The notes under the pieces are model-generated. The model did no database searches and was not told the origin of the DNA. It saw only the letters and a program-made list of their open reading frames with translations. The translations under genes and the position numbers were made by a program. A stretch of DNA of 55,345 nt from Rhodococcoides fascians A44A (lineage in GTDB: Bacteria; Actinomycetota; Actinomycetes; Mycobacteriales; Mycobacteriaceae): contig NZ_JMEX01000005.1 in assembly GCF_000760735.1 (NCBI RefSeq), forward strand, positions 1,029,237 through 1,084,581, written 5' to 3'. Numbering within the stretch: position 1 is the first letter of the stretch; every line of letters begins with the position of its first letter. This document shows, in pieces, positions 1 to 9,802 of the stretch.

Positions 1-417
1 AACGGCTTCTGGCTCGGCCCGACGCTCATCGACCATGTCAAAACCGACATGTCCATCTACACCGACGAAATCTTCGGACCCGTGCTCTCCGTCGTCCGCG
101 TCGACACCTACGACCAAGCCCTCGAACTGATCAACAACAACCCCTACGGCAACGGCACCGCCATCTTCACCAACGACGGCGGCGCAGCACGACGCTTCCA
201 GAACGAAGTCGAAGTAGGCATGATCGGCATCAACGTCCCCATCCCCGTCCCCATGGCCTACTACAGCTTCGGCGGCTGGAAAAACTCGCTGTTCGGCGAC
301 ACCCACGCCCACGGCACCGAAGGAATCCACTTCTTCACCCGCGGCAAAGCCGTCACCTCCCGCTGGCTCGACCCCAGCCACGGCGGCATCAACCTCGGAT
401 TCCCCGAAAACAACTAG
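1..417 (+). CDS. mmsA: Methylmalonate-semialdehyde dehydrogenase (CoA-acylating), C-terminal part
   Basis: The reading frame is open from the first base and ends at TAG 415-417, so only the last 138 codons of the gene lie in the window. The visible part carries [11 protein letters not shown], the [10 protein letters not shown] segment and the C-terminal [20 protein letters not shown], which are typical of the CoA-dependent methylmalonate-semialdehyde dehydrogenase branch of the aldehyde dehydrogenase superfamily. The enzyme converts (methyl)malonate semialdehyde to propionyl- or acetyl-CoA in valine and inositol catabolism. The catalytic Cys lies upstream and cannot be checked. A strong inverted repeat with a T-run follows directly. 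Confidence 0.93.
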   Translation, partial: NGFWLGPTLIDHVKTDMSIYTDEIFGPVLSVVRVDTYDQALELINNNPYGNGTAIFTNDGGAARRFQNEVEVGMIGINVPIPVPMAYYSFGGWKNSLFGDTHAHGTEGIHFFTRGKAVTSRWLDPSHGGINLGFPENN

Positions 418-423
418 ACCCCA

Positions 424-508
424 CGTGAGTGGAAATGTAGGCCCTGAGTCAGGAGCGGAGCCCGCGGAGCGACCAGAGAGCACCTACATTTCCACTCACG
501 ACGTTTTT
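424..508 (+). terminator. Long inverted repeat with T-run (candidate terminator of mmsA)
   Basis: Positions 424-441 and 483-500 are perfect 18-bp reverse complements (arm CGTGAGTGGAAATGTAGG), separated by a 41-nt loop. The 3' arm is followed by ACG and five T at 504-508, so the structure can act as an intrinsic terminator for mmsA, whose stop lies 6 nt upstream. The loop contains AGGAGCGGAGCCCGCGGAGC, which resembles the GGGAGTGGAGCCTGCGGAAC core of the tandem repeats at 6391 and 13191. The element may therefore belong to a dispersed repeat family and not be only a terminator. Confidence 0.7.
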
Positions 509-541
509 CGTATCTGCCGTCGATATAGCAAACTGGTACCA

Positions 542-1000
542 GTGAACGCACAACTACAGCAGCTGAAGTCCCTTGTCCTCGATGCGCGAGGAGCCGTACT
601 GGACAATGCTGTCGCCGAAACCGAAGGTTCCGAATACGGAGCTCATCACCTGACGATCGACGGTCTTTCCGTTCACTTCCGCGTTGCTCGGACCACACCC
701 AAGAAGGTCGGCCAGTTCGTGACGTTCTGGAAGCGCGCGACCGGCGATCAGATCGAGCCCTTCGATGTACGTGACGACTTCGATCGTCTGATCGTTGTCA
801 CGTGGACGCCGAAATCGTACGGCTACTTCGAGTTCCCCAAGCACGCACTGTCCGAGCACGGCGTGCTCACGGTGGGGACCACCGAGGGCAAGCGCGGTTT
901 TCGGGTCTACCCCGAATGGGACGAACCGAACAACAGGTCCGGCGTGGCCGCGCAGACCTGGCAGCTCAACTACTTCTCCGACCTGTCCGACCAGATCTGA
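542..1000 (+). CDS. MepB family protein
   Basis: A 152-residue protein. It contains the block HLTIDGLSVHFRVARTTPKK, then GQFVTFWKR and, near the C terminus, KGKRGFRVYPEWD-like text (here EGKRGFRVYPEWD) typical of MepB-family proteins. That family is named after a gene next to a MATE pump in Staphylococcus; its biochemical function is not established. The GTG at 542 is chosen because upstream codons would run into the inverted repeat at 483-500, and because the protein then begins with a short helix (NAQLQQLKSLV) as in relatives. It appears monocistronic. Family assignment is fairly sure; function is unknown. Confidence 0.82.
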   Translation: MNAQLQQLKSLVLDARGAVLDNAVAETEGSEYGAHHLTIDGLSVHFRVARTTPKKVGQFVTFWKRATGDQIEPFDVRDDFDRLIVVTWTPKSYGYFEFPKHALSEHGVLTVGTTEGKRGFRVYPEWDEPNNRSGVAAQTWQLNYFSDLSDQI

Positions 1001-1065
1001 CTGCCCATCGACGGTCCGGTGAGTCGTGCCCGCGTCGCTCACACCGAGACCTAAGGTTGTTCGCG

Positions 1066-2361
1066 ATGAAAACGATTTCGCGAACTGCAGCGGCACTGGC
1101 CGCAGCTGCGGTCCTGTTCGTGGCAGCCGGCCCGGCTGCTGCGCAGGAACCCGACCCTCCCGCCGGGACTTCGACCCCGTTCTCGACGCCGAACACCGAC
1201 GACTGCCCGCAGGCGACGTCGCCACCGCCAGCCATCGATCTGTCCGAGGTGCCGAAGCCCGGGGAGAGCGCGCCCACGCCACTCCCGGTTCCCGCCGACG
1301 CCGTGGGCGGTGAGCAACTCGGTTACTGCGGCGTGGTGGTGCCGGACGGTGCACCCGCCCTCCCCGAGGACATCTCTGCGACGGGTTGGGTTCTGTCGGA
1401 TCTGGACTCGGGTGACGTCATCGCCGCGAAGGATCCGCACGGCCGGTACCGCCCGGCAAGCACGATCAAGATCCTGCTGGCGTTGGTCGCCCTCGACGAG
1501 CTCGACCTGAACACCACCGTCGTCGCCACAGCCGAGGACGCGAATGCCGAGGGCAGCGCCGTCGGCATCGGCAAGGGCGGCGTGTACAGCAACTTTCAAT
1601 TGATGCAGGGCCTGGTGATGGCGTCGGGGAACGACGCTGCGCACGCGTTGGCCTCTCAGATGGGCGGCGACGACGCCACTGTCGCCAAGATGAACGCCAA
1701 GGCACGGTCTCTGGGCGCGCTCGACACACGCACGGCGACGCCGTCCGGTCTCGACGGTCCTGGAATGTCCAGTTCTGCATACGATCTCGCGTTGTTCTTC
1801 CGTGCGGCGATGGAGAACCCCACGTTCGCTCAGTTGATTTCCACCGAGACCGTTCAGTTTCCGGGCTTCCCCAAGGATCCGAACATCCCCGACGACGTCG
1901 ACCGTCCAGGATTCACCTTGTCGAACGACAATCAGCTTCTGTACAACTACGACGGCGCCGTGGGCGGCAAAACCGGATACACCGACGACGCACGTCAGAC
2001 GTTCGTCGGAGGCGCCGACAAGAACGGCAGACGCCTCGCAGTCACCATCATGAAGGGCGACGTGCTGCCGATTCGTCCGTGGGAGCAAGCAGCCAGGCTG
2101 CTCGACTACGGCTTCGCGCTACCACCGGGCACGAGTGTGGGAACGCTGGTGCCGCCGGAGTCGGTGGGAGGCGTCACCAGCACACGCACGGCCGCGCCGA
2201 CTCTGGCATCTCCGCCGGACACTCCGAGCACGGCAGGCGAACGGGAGACGTCCCTCGAGGCGGGTGGTGACACTGCGATACGAATCGGCGTCGCCGTCGT
2301 CGGCGGGTTGGTGGTGATCGGGCTCCTGCTGTGGGCTCGGCAACTCCACCGGCGTCGCTGA
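1066..2361 (+). CDS. dacB: D-alanyl-D-alanine carboxypeptidase (S11 family, DacB-like)
   Basis: A 431-residue penicillin-binding protein that trims the terminal D-Ala from peptidoglycan stem peptides outside the membrane. Residues 1-26 form a signal peptide ending AAA-QEPD. The three active-site motifs of serine peptidase family S11 are present: STIK at 132-135 (nucleophile Ser132), SGN at 187-189 and KTG at 302-304. A Pro/Thr-rich linker leads to a single C-terminal membrane helix (IGVAVVGGLVVIGLLLW) and a basic tail, so it is membrane-anchored. The position next to yhjD and trpS matches dacB1 of mycobacteria as I recall it. ATG 1066 is chosen because it gives the signal peptide. Confidence 0.93.
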   Translation: MKTISRTAAALAAAAVLFVAAGPAAAQEPDPPAGTSTPFSTPNTDDCPQATSPPPAIDLSEVPKPGESAPTPLPVPADAVGGEQLGYCGVVVPDGAPALPEDISATGWVLSDLDSGDVIAAKDPHGRYRPASTIKILLALVALDELDLNTTVVATAEDANAEGSAVGIGKGGVYSNFQLMQGLVMASGNDAAHALASQMGGDDATVAKMNAKARSLGALDTRTATPSGLDGPGMSSSAYDLALFFRAAMENPTFAQLISTETVQFPGFPKDPNIPDDVDRPGFTLSNDNQLLYNYDGAVGGKTGYTDDARQTFVGGADKNGRRLAVTIMKGDVLPIRPWEQAARLLDYGFALPPGTSVGTLVPPESVGGVTSTRTAAPTLASPPDTPSTAGERETSLEAGGDTAIRIGVAVVGGLVVIGLLLWARQLHRRR

Positions 2362-2363
2362 GG

Positions 2364-3389
2364 TCAGCGTCTCCGGTTCAAGAACCCGAGCCCGACGGCG
2401 GCCAGCGCGCCGGCGCCCACGAGCGCAATTCCGCCGCCGAGGGTCGGGCCCTCGTTGACCTCCACCCGCGTGTTGATGACGGCCGGCTCCGGCGGAGGGA
2501 CGTAGGCCAGCGCCATGCTTTCTCGGGTCGTCGCCGCAAATGCCGTGGCGAACAGGATGAATCGCGATGTCGTGAACACGAACACGAGGAGACCGATGAT
2601 GGGGCCGAAGACGACTCCGGCGGGACCGTTGGTGACCGACGCGAGATAGATCGCGGCGATCTGCTTGAAGATCTCGAAGCCGACGGCTGCGATCAAGCCG
2701 CCCTTGACCGCGCTGCGGAACGGGACGGGCTCTCTCGGCAGCCTCGAGATGACCCACGTCATCACCGCCCAGGTCGCGGCCAGCGCCAACAGCACCGACA
2801 CGACTCGTAACAGAATCCCGACGCCGGGAGCCTGGTCGAGATTCGCCAGTTCCAGCAGACTGCGCATGACGGATCCGCCGTTCAACGCCGACAGGCCGAG
2901 CGAGAGCGCGAGCGCCAACCCGAGGCCGACGAGTGCCGCGAAATCCTTCAGCTTGGTCGCGAGAAAACTTCCCGGCTCGTGTACGAACTCCCACATCGCC
3001 GTCAGCGCCTCGCGCAGATTGGCAATCCACCCAAGACCTGCGTAGAGCGCACCGAGCAGACCGATGATGCCGACGCTCGTTCTGGACTCGACGGCGGTGT
3101 CGATCAACGAATTGATGGTCTCGCCGAAGCTTCCCGGAACGTTCTGCGCAATCTGGTCACGGATCTGATCGAGCCACTCCGGCTGACCGACCAGGATGAA
3201 CCCGGCAGCTGCGAACGCGACCATCAGCAACGGGAACAGCGCGAGGACGCTGAAGTAGGTCATGCCCGCCGCGTAGTAGTCGCCCTTCTGAGCCTGGTAT
3301 CGAGTTGCTGCGCGGACCGTGTGATCGAACCACGGCCATTTGTCACGACGGTCTTGCAGAGTTGCTGCGAAGTCAGGAACGACAATCAC
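2364..3389 (-). CDS. YhjD/YihY/BrkB family inner membrane protein
   Basis: A 341-residue integral membrane protein with about six hydrophobic segments, including GMTYFSVLALFPLLMVAFAAAGF near the N terminus, which is the signature of the YihY/BrkB (virulence factor BrkB, UPF0761) family. The family has been linked to lipid or polysaccharide export, but no substrate is firmly established. It ends two bases from the convergent dacB stop. The start is GTG 3389 (MIVVPDFAATLQDRRDKWPW). It is probably co-transcribed with trpS, which lies 57 bp upstream on the same strand. The C terminus is Gly/Ala-rich with a final hydrophobic stretch and an Arg-rich end. Confidence 0.88.
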   Translation of the reverse strand: MIVVPDFAATLQDRRDKWPWFDHTVRAATRYQAQKGDYYAAGMTYFSVLALFPLLMVAFAAAGFILVGQPEWLDQIRDQIAQNVPGSFGETINSLIDTAVESRTSVGIIGLLGALYAGLGWIANLREALTAMWEFVHEPGSFLATKLKDFAALVGLGLALALSLGLSALNGGSVMRSLLELANLDQAPGVGILLRVVSVLLALAATWAVMTWVISRLPREPVPFRSAVKGGLIAAVGFEIFKQIAAIYLASVTNGPAGVVFGPIIGLLVFVFTTSRFILFATAFAATTRESMALAYVPPPEPAVINTRVEVNEGPTLGGGIALVGAGALAAVGLGFLNRRR

Positions 3390-3446
3390 CCTCTTGGAGT
3401 CGGGCCCTCGCTGTCAGTCCCCCCAGCCTGTCAGAGAAAGCGTCAG

Positions 3447-4532
<1,086 letters not shown>

Positions 4533-5339
4533 TTACCGGTACCGGACGGTGACGGGCGCGTGATCGGACCACCGTTGGTCGTAGGCCTCGGCACGTTCGG
4601 TGACGGCCTCTTTGGCTCGCTCTGCGAGCGACGCCGTTGCCAGCTGGTAGTCGATACGCCAACCCGCGTCGTTGTCGAACGCCTTCCCCCGGTAGGACCA
4701 CCAGCTGTACGGTCCTTCGACATCCGGGTGCAGAGCGCGCACGACGTCGGTCCACGGCGCCTTCTCCGTCAGCAGAGCGGAGACCCATGCGCGCTCTTCC
4801 GGCAGGAATCCGGAGTTCTTCCGATTGGTCTTCCACGCCTTCAGGTCGGCCTCGGTGTGGGCGATGTTCCAGTCTCCGCACACGACCACGTCTCGATCCG
4901 CGGACTTCGCTGCTTTCGCGGATGCGGCGAGGTATTTGGCGAACGCCGCCATGAAGCGTTCCTTCTCCTCTTGGCGTTCGGTACCGACCTCGCCGGACGG
5001 CAGGTACAGGCTCGCGACGGACACATCACCGAAATCGGCCTCGATGTAGCGTCCGGAATCGGAGAACTCCTTCGCGCCGATGCCGACCCGGATGGCATCG
5101 GGCGCCGTGCGGGACAGGATCGCCACACCGTTGCGCCCCTTCGCCGACGGTTCGGCGGAGGCCAGGTGCCAGCCTTCGTCGAGTGCGGGGGCGAGCGCCT
5201 TGGTGAGTTCGCCGTCGTTCGCGCGGGTTTCCTGCAGACAGATCACGTCCGCGTCGGTGGTCTCGAGCCACGGCAACATGCCTTTCCTGGCTGCTGCGCG
5301 TACTCCGTTTACGTTGACTGTGGACACGGTGATAGTCAC
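4533..5339 (-). CDS. xthA: Exodeoxyribonuclease III / AP endonuclease
   Basis: A 268-residue protein of the exonuclease III/endonuclease-exonuclease-phosphatase fold, acting in base-excision repair at abasic sites. Visible motifs are the N-terminal VSTVNVNGVRAA, the metal-binding LQETR, VCGDWNIAHTEAD in the middle, and the C-terminal WRIDYQLAT with the catalytic YDQRWSDHAPV. GTG 5339 is chosen because homologues start two to three residues before the first beta strand (TITVSTVNVNG). It sits between a yidC paralogue and trpS on the same strand with short gaps, suggesting one transcript. Confidence 0.93.
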   Translation of the reverse strand: MTITVSTVNVNGVRAAARKGMLPWLETTDADVICLQETRANDGELTKALAPALDEGWHLASAEPSAKGRNGVAILSRTAPDAIRVGIGAKEFSDSGRYIEADFGDVSVASLYLPSGEVGTERQEEKERFMAAFAKYLAASAKAAKSADRDVVVCGDWNIAHTEADLKAWKTNRKNSGFLPEERAWVSALLTEKAPWTDVVRALHPDVEGPYSWWSYRGKAFDNDAGWRIDYQLATASLAERAKEAVTERAEAYDQRWSDHAPVTVRYR

Positions 5340-5378
5340 GTAGGGCACCGTAGCCGAGACCACCGACAGACCTGGAAT

Positions 5379-6326
5379 CTATCGGCGTCGACGTTTACGG
5401 CCTCCGGGCTTGACACCGGGCCGGGGCTTCGACGGCGCGGCCACCGTGGCGTCGGCCTGCGTCGTCCCGTCGTCCGCGTCGCTGACTGCGGCAGCGAGGG
5501 AGTCGATGCGTCGGTAGACCACATGCTGCTGAACATAGGTCCAGAGGTTGTTGCTGACCCAGTAGAGCAGCACGGCAATCGGCAGAAATGGACCGCCGAG
5601 CAGTACGCCCGCGGGAAACACCCACAGCGCCAGACGGTTCATCAGCGCCGTCTGCGGATTGGCGCGCGCAGCGTCGTCCTGTCGAGCGATCGACGCACGA
5701 GAGTTGAAGTGCGTCGCGATGCCGGCCAGCACCATCAGCGGTACCGCCACCATCGCGATGCCGATCACTGTCGGTACACCGCCGAACGGCGCGAACGCCT
5801 CCAGTGTCGCCGCCCCGCTGTTCATCGCGGCGGAGATCGGTGCACCGAAAAGCCGTGCTTCCAGGAATGATTGGACGTCTGTTGCGCTGAAGAAGTAGTT
5901 CGCGGTGTTCGCGTTCTCCTCCGGCGACATTCCCAGTTGCCCGATACCGGTGCCGGTTCGGTTGAAGGAGCGGAGCACGTGCAACAGCCCGATGAACACC
6001 GGGGCTTGCACCAACACGGGTAGGCAGCCGAGCAGCGGATTGAATCCGTGCGCTTTCTGCAGCTTCTGCATCTCGGCGGCCTGCCGCGCGCGGTCACCGA
6101 TGTACTTCTTCTGCAACGCCTTGATCTCCGGTTGCAGTTTCTTCATCGTGAGCTGGGTCCGCACCTGGCTCACGAAGGGTTTGTAGAGCACGAGCCGGAG
6201 GGTGAACACCAGGAACATCACGGACAAAGCCCAGGTGATCCCGTTGTCCGGTCCGAGGACCGAGCCGAACACAGTGTGCCAGACCCAGAGGATTCCGGAC
6301 ACGGGGTAGTAGATGAAATCGAGCAT
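5379..6326 (-). CDS. YidC/Oxa1 family membrane protein insertase (second paralogue type)
   Basis: A 315-residue Oxa1-superfamily insertase that would place membrane proteins into the cytoplasmic membrane. The start [21 protein letters not shown], a basic cytoplasmic loop ([15 protein letters not shown]), the conserved [16 protein letters not shown] segment and a C-terminal [15 protein letters not shown] followed by a Lys/Arg-rich tail are all typical. The conserved Arg in the first hydrophobic groove is likely the one in LRLVLYKPF. It lies away from rpmH-rnpA, where the housekeeping yidC of actinobacteria normally sits, so it is probably an additional copy. Two small membrane proteins are encoded just upstream, and a 37-bp tandem repeat fills the gap. 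Confidence 0.92.
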   Translation of the reverse strand: MLDFIYYPVSGILWVWHTVFGSVLGPDNGITWALSVMFLVFTLRLVLYKPFVSQVRTQLTMKKLQPEIKALQKKYIGDRARQAAEMQKLQKAHGFNPLLGCLPVLVQAPVFIGLLHVLRSFNRTGTGIGQLGMSPEENANTANYFFSATDVQSFLEARLFGAPISAAMNSGAATLEAFAPFGGVPTVIGIAMVAVPLMVLAGIATHFNSRASIARQDDAARANPQTALMNRLALWVFPAGVLLGGPFLPIAVLLYWVSNNLWTYVQQHVVYRRIDSLAAAVSDADDGTTQADATVAAPSKPRPGVKPGGRKRRRR

Positions 6327-6390
6327 GAGAGCACCTCTTCGAGGGAGTCGGTCGATGAACGTCACGACCGATCCCGGCAAGACTCGCCTA

Positions 6391-6525
6391 CGGGAGTGGA
6401 GCCTGCAGGAACGACCCGGGTAGGGGTCGGGAGTGGAGCCTGCAGGAACGACCCGGGTAGGGGACGGGAGTGGAGCCTGCAGGAACGACCCGGGAAGGGG
6501 ACGGGAGTGGAGCCTGCGGGAACGG
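6391..6525. repeat. 37-bp tandem repeat, four units
   Basis: Units start at 6391, 6428, 6465 and 6502, exactly 37 bp apart. Each begins CGGGAGTGGAGCCTGC(A/G)GGAAC; the last is cut to 24 bp just before the stop codon of the next gene. The first three units differ only near their 3' ends. Their core is the reverse complement of the core of the 36-bp units at 13191-13334. No long unique spacers exist, so this is not a CRISPR array. The repeat fills the gap between yidC and the small membrane gene upstream of it. Confidence 0.9.
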
Positions 6526-6795
6526 TCAGGTCATCGATCCGGGTGCTCTCGGCATGGGGCGCCCGGGGGCATCAGGGCGGTGTTGGCGACGGAATCGTCC
6601 ACGCAGACGTCGCTCTTCCGCTGGTGGACCCGGCACCCGGGTTCGGTCCAGTCCGACTGTCGCGTCGACCGCACCGAGAGCGGCGAGTGTTGCCGCAGCG
6701 ATCCCGAGCAGTAGTCCGCCGACCGTCGACGGGTCGTCGAGGACTGCCAGCAGCAGCAGTACGGTGACGACGAGTGAAACGAAGATTGTGCGCAC
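6526..6795 (-). CDS. Small membrane protein, DUF6412-like (copy A)
   Basis: An 89-residue protein: one or two hydrophobic helices ([18 protein letters not shown], then [18 protein letters not shown]) followed by a basic tail [22 protein letters not shown]. The same tail is present in the neighbour at 6869-7159. From memory, proteins of this kind (DUF6412) occur next to actinobacterial YidC paralogues; the function is unknown. GTG 6795 is chosen because it opens directly before the hydrophobic segment. It probably belongs to an operon with the insertase gene downstream. The stop codon abuts the 37-bp repeat array. Confidence 0.72.
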   Translation of the reverse strand: MRTIFVSLVVTVLLLLAVLDDPSTVGGLLLGIAAATLAALGAVDATVGLDRTRVPGPPAEERRLRGRFRRQHRPDAPGRPMPRAPGSMT

Positions 6796-6868
6796 GAGAA
6801 CTCCCCGGGTGAACGAATTTCTTTCGGCAGAAAGGGTTCGGGGGCAGAGCCGCGGACGCGAGCGTCGC

Positions 6869-7159
6869 TCAGTGTGCCCCCACCGGTGCGCCCGGGGCTC
6901 TGGGCATGGGGCGGCCCGCTTCGTCGGGCCGTTGCTGACGGCGGAACGACCCGCGGCGCCTGCGTTCTTCTCCCCGTGGTCCGTGTGCGACGCCGAACAG
7001 GGCGTCGAGCACGATTCGCCTTGCCGCCGACGACGCGAGCGCCACGGCCACTGCGGTGACGACCAGCCCGAAGGCAACTGTGGTCACGGCGGTGTCGGGA
7101 AGGGTGGCGAGCATCAGGAGCAGGACGAGGTATGCCGAGATTGCGCTCAGGTATCGCAT
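6869..7159 (-). CDS. Small membrane protein, DUF6412-like (copy B)
   Basis: A 96-residue protein starting at ATG 7159 with two hydrophobic helices (AYLVLLLMLATL and TVAFGLVVTAVAVALASSA) and a tail [22 protein letters not shown] that nearly matches copy A. The two are tandem paralogues whose membrane parts have diverged while the tail is kept, which suggests the tail is the functional or interacting part. It lies 73 bp upstream of copy A and 56 bp downstream of the DUF4153-type gene. Function is unknown; a link to YidC-dependent insertion is inferred only from position. Confidence 0.72.
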   Translation of the reverse strand: MRYLSAISAYLVLLLMLATLPDTAVTTVAFGLVVTAVAVALASSAARRIVLDALFGVAHGPRGEERRRRGSFRRQQRPDEAGRPMPRAPGAPVGAH

Positions 7160-7215
7160 TGCCGTCCACCCCTTCCGTTCGCTTCGCCGGTGGCCAGCGT
7201 ATCGCGTCCATCCGA

Positions 7216-8715
7216 TCACGCGCAGTTCGCGCCTCCGGGACCACGCCCGTCGAGTGCTGCAGCTCGATCCTCGGCAAGGTTCCACTCCGTCCACTTCACC
7301 GTTGCCGTGACGTCGGAGAGCACGCAACTGCGATAGGGCTCGGGCAGGCGGTCGAGCTCCGGTGCCGCATCCGCCGAGAGGCTTCGGAGATACCGCGTGT
7401 CGATCTTGCCGGTGTCCTCGAACCGCTCGACGCTGTGCCGGGCGACGTACGCGTCCGGATTCAGCGCAGCGAGGGAAAGAACCGCGCCGACGACAGCGAC
7501 CCCGACGGCTCGCGGCAGCCATTTCCCTGTCATACCGATTCCGGCGACCATGACGAGCACGAACACCGCTCCCAGCAGAACCTCGACGACCGTGACGAAC
7601 AGACGAAGCGTCGTGTACCCGTATTGACGCTCGTACAGGGACATGCGATGCAAGGCCGAGGCCACCACCACGAGGGCGAGGACGCACAGCAAGCCGAGAA
7701 CAACCCTCAGATACGTCCGCTGGGTACGAGTGCCTCGCGGCGCTGTGCGAACAACGGTGGCCAGTACCAGAAGAGTCAGGGCCGTCACCGCCAGCAACTG
7801 CCAGAACCCTTGACGGGCGTACTCGGCGTTGGTGAGGCCGTCCGTCGTGCGCACGTGGCTCTGACCGCCGAACAGTGTTGTCGTCTGAACGGCCACGAAC
7901 AGGGCGAACACTCCGACGAGAGCCGCGACGGGCACCATCCACTCCCAGAGTGACACCGACGACTTCGACGGCCGCGCGAGCAGATCGAAGTGCGGTCGAT
8001 TGACCGCCAGATACGCCGCACCCAGTGTCGCTGCGCCGACGAAGGTGAACACGAGGATGCGTGTCACGGTGCCACCGAGATCCCAGTCGGGAGTCGCCGC
8101 GTCGACGATCTTCCCGAATGTCGGGTCGGCTGCAGCGAACAGCGCGCCGAACACGATCACCAGCATCACCGTCGATGCGAAGACCGCGGCCAGTCGGCGC
8201 GGGTGGGCACGGTCGGTGTCCAGCCGCCGCGCACCGGTGGACGCCCATCTCCACGTGCGGACCGGCAGAAACAGCGGAGCCAAGGCCCCCAGCCCGAGAC
8301 CTCGCCAGGTCCATGAGCCGGAGAGTACCGCCGCAGCAACGACTATCGACGTCCATGTGCACAGTGCCACCAGCCATTCCGCTGCGCGGACGGTCGCGAC
8401 CGATCCCAGCAGAAGCACTCCGCTCGCGCCGGCGAGCTGCCACGGGGTGGGCCTTTCCCGCAGTGCGAAGGCGACTGCGGCGACGATGACGGCCGTGGTG
8501 ATGGAGTATCCGACGCCCTGTCCTCCGAGTACCGATGCCCCCACCGCACCTGCGGACATCGCGGCGATCAAAGCCTTTCGCGGCGCCGATGCGTGGCGGA
8601 GCACCGGCCACACTCGCGGGGCCCACGGTGACCATCGACGCAATGACCGGTTGCGTGGCGGAAGCACCGGAGCCGGCCCGGTGGAGGTGGACTTCGGTGT
8701 AGTGATTGCGTTCAT
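7216..8715 (-). CDS. DUF4153/DUF4173-type polytopic membrane protein
   Basis: A 499-residue protein with about ten to twelve hydrophobic segments after a Pro/Arg-rich cytoplasmic N terminus. The stretch LFAAADPTFGKIVDAATPDWDL and the later ALNPDAYVARHSVERF, followed by a soluble C terminus with YLRSLSADAAPELDRLPEP, are characteristic of the DUF4153 (DUF4173) family. The family has no firm biochemical role. It starts at ATG 8715, 100 bp from the stop of the histidine kinase gene on the same strand, and may be the first gene of the run that ends with yidC, xthA and trpS, or be read through from the two-component genes. Confidence 0.85.
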   Translation of the reverse strand: MNAITTPKSTSTGPAPVLPPRNRSLRRWSPWAPRVWPVLRHASAPRKALIAAMSAGAVGASVLGGQGVGYSITTAVIVAAVAFALRERPTPWQLAGASGVLLLGSVATVRAAEWLVALCTWTSIVVAAAVLSGSWTWRGLGLGALAPLFLPVRTWRWASTGARRLDTDRAHPRRLAAVFASTVMLVIVFGALFAAADPTFGKIVDAATPDWDLGGTVTRILVFTFVGAATLGAAYLAVNRPHFDLLARPSKSSVSLWEWMVPVAALVGVFALFVAVQTTTLFGGQSHVRTTDGLTNAEYARQGFWQLLAVTALTLLVLATVVRTAPRGTRTQRTYLRVVLGLLCVLALVVVASALHRMSLYERQYGYTTLRLFVTVVEVLLGAVFVLVMVAGIGMTGKWLPRAVGVAVVGAVLSLAALNPDAYVARHSVERFEDTGKIDTRYLRSLSADAAPELDRLPEPYRSCVLSDVTATVKWTEWNLAEDRAAALDGRGPGGANCA

Positions 8716-8815
8716 TTCCTCTACCTCACAGTTGTTCTGGGCAGGACTTGGAGCGACGACACGCCTGTGCGTGCGCCGTGAGTGAAAGTGGTTCTCGTGT
8801 GGGACCGGGCAGGGT

Positions 8816-9802
8816 TCAGTTCTGTGGAAGGCACACCCGGATGTGGCACCCGGGTGATCTGTCCAGGACTTCTATCGTCCCGCCGTGCAGTTCGGTCGCC
8901 CACCGGGCGATCGCCAGACCGAGTCCGGTTCCGCCGCCTGTGGCACCACCTCTGGTGAACCGGTCGAAGACCGAAAAACGTTCGGAGGGCGAGATTCCCG
9001 GACCGTCGTCGGACACCTCGATCCTGACCCCTTCCGGTGCAGGCATCGCGGACACTGTGACGGCCGAGCCCGGAGGGGAATGCTCGACGGCATTGCTCAG
9101 CAGGTTCGTCACGATCTGCTGCACTCGTGACCGGTCGGCGGACATCTGCAGCTGGTGCGGCGTCACCACGACGCGCACACGCCCGTACTCCGACGCCACC
9201 GCGCCGAGGAAGTCGTGCACACCGAATCGTTCCGGCCGCAGTGGGAGCACTCCCCCTTCGAGCCGGGACAGATCCAGCAACTCGGTCACCAGGTCACCGA
9301 GCTTCTCCGTCTGACGCAGCGCGACGTTCAGCGTGGCAGGATCGGGCTCGGTCACGCCGTCGACCATGTTTTCCAGCACCGCACGAAGTGCCGCGATCGG
9401 CGTCTTGAGTTCGTGGGAGACGTTTCCGATGAGCTCACGCCGGTACGTGTCGGCTGCTTCGAGATCAGCGGACATCGTGTTGAAGGCCTCGGCGAGTTGG
9501 CCGACCTCGTCACGCGAGCTCGCGCGCACCCGCGTCGTATAGTCCCCTCGTGCCATTGCGCGGGCCGCGGCCGTCATCTCTCGCAGCGGTGAAGTCATAC
9601 CGTGCGCCACCAATTGCGTTGCTGCGATGGACACCACGAGCGCGGCCAGCAGCGTGTAGCGGAACTGCCAGCTCGCACCGATCCAGAACGTCACGCTTGC
9701 CAACAGCAGAACGATCCCCACGATCAGAGCGACCTTGAGTTTGAACGACGTCAGCGAGTCCAGCGGTCGCGGCAACCGGACAAGCGGGATCGGAGCTCTC
9801 AT
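8816..9802 (-). CDS. Two-component sensor histidine kinase (HAMP, HisKA, HATPase)
   Basis: A 328-residue membrane kinase. Two helices lie close together at about residues 22-42 and 50-66 with almost no extracytoplasmic loop, so it may sense from within the membrane. A HAMP domain (SPLREMTAAARAMARGDYTTRV) follows, then HisKA with phosphorylated His130 in NVSHELKTP, and an ATPase domain with NAVEH, DDGPGI and GTGLGLAIAR. It starts at ATG 9802, overlapping the response regulator stop by four bases (ATGA), which indicates translational coupling. Partner: the regulator at 9799-10479. The signal is unknown; the absence of a sensory loop resembles intramembrane-sensing kinases, which is an inference. 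Confidence 0.93.
   Translation of the reverse strand: MRAPIPLVRLPRPLDSLTSFKLKVALIVGIVLLLASVTFWIGASWQFRYTLLAALVVSIAATQLVAHGMTSPLREMTAAARAMARGDYTTRVRASSRDEVGQLAEAFNTMSADLEAADTYRRELIGNVSHELKTPIAALRAVLENMVDGVTEPDPATLNVALRQTEKLGDLVTELLDLSRLEGGVLPLRPERFGVHDFLGAVASEYGRVRVVVTPHQLQMSADRSRVQQIVTNLLSNAVEHSPPGSAVTVSAMPAPEGVRIEVSDDGPGISPSERFSVFDRFTRGGATGGGTGLGLAIARWATELHGGTIEVLDRSPGCHIRVCLPQN

Noticed and set aside
6391..6525. Possible CRISPR array
   Set aside because: Units are contiguous with near-identical full-length 37-bp periods and no unique spacers; no cas genes are near.
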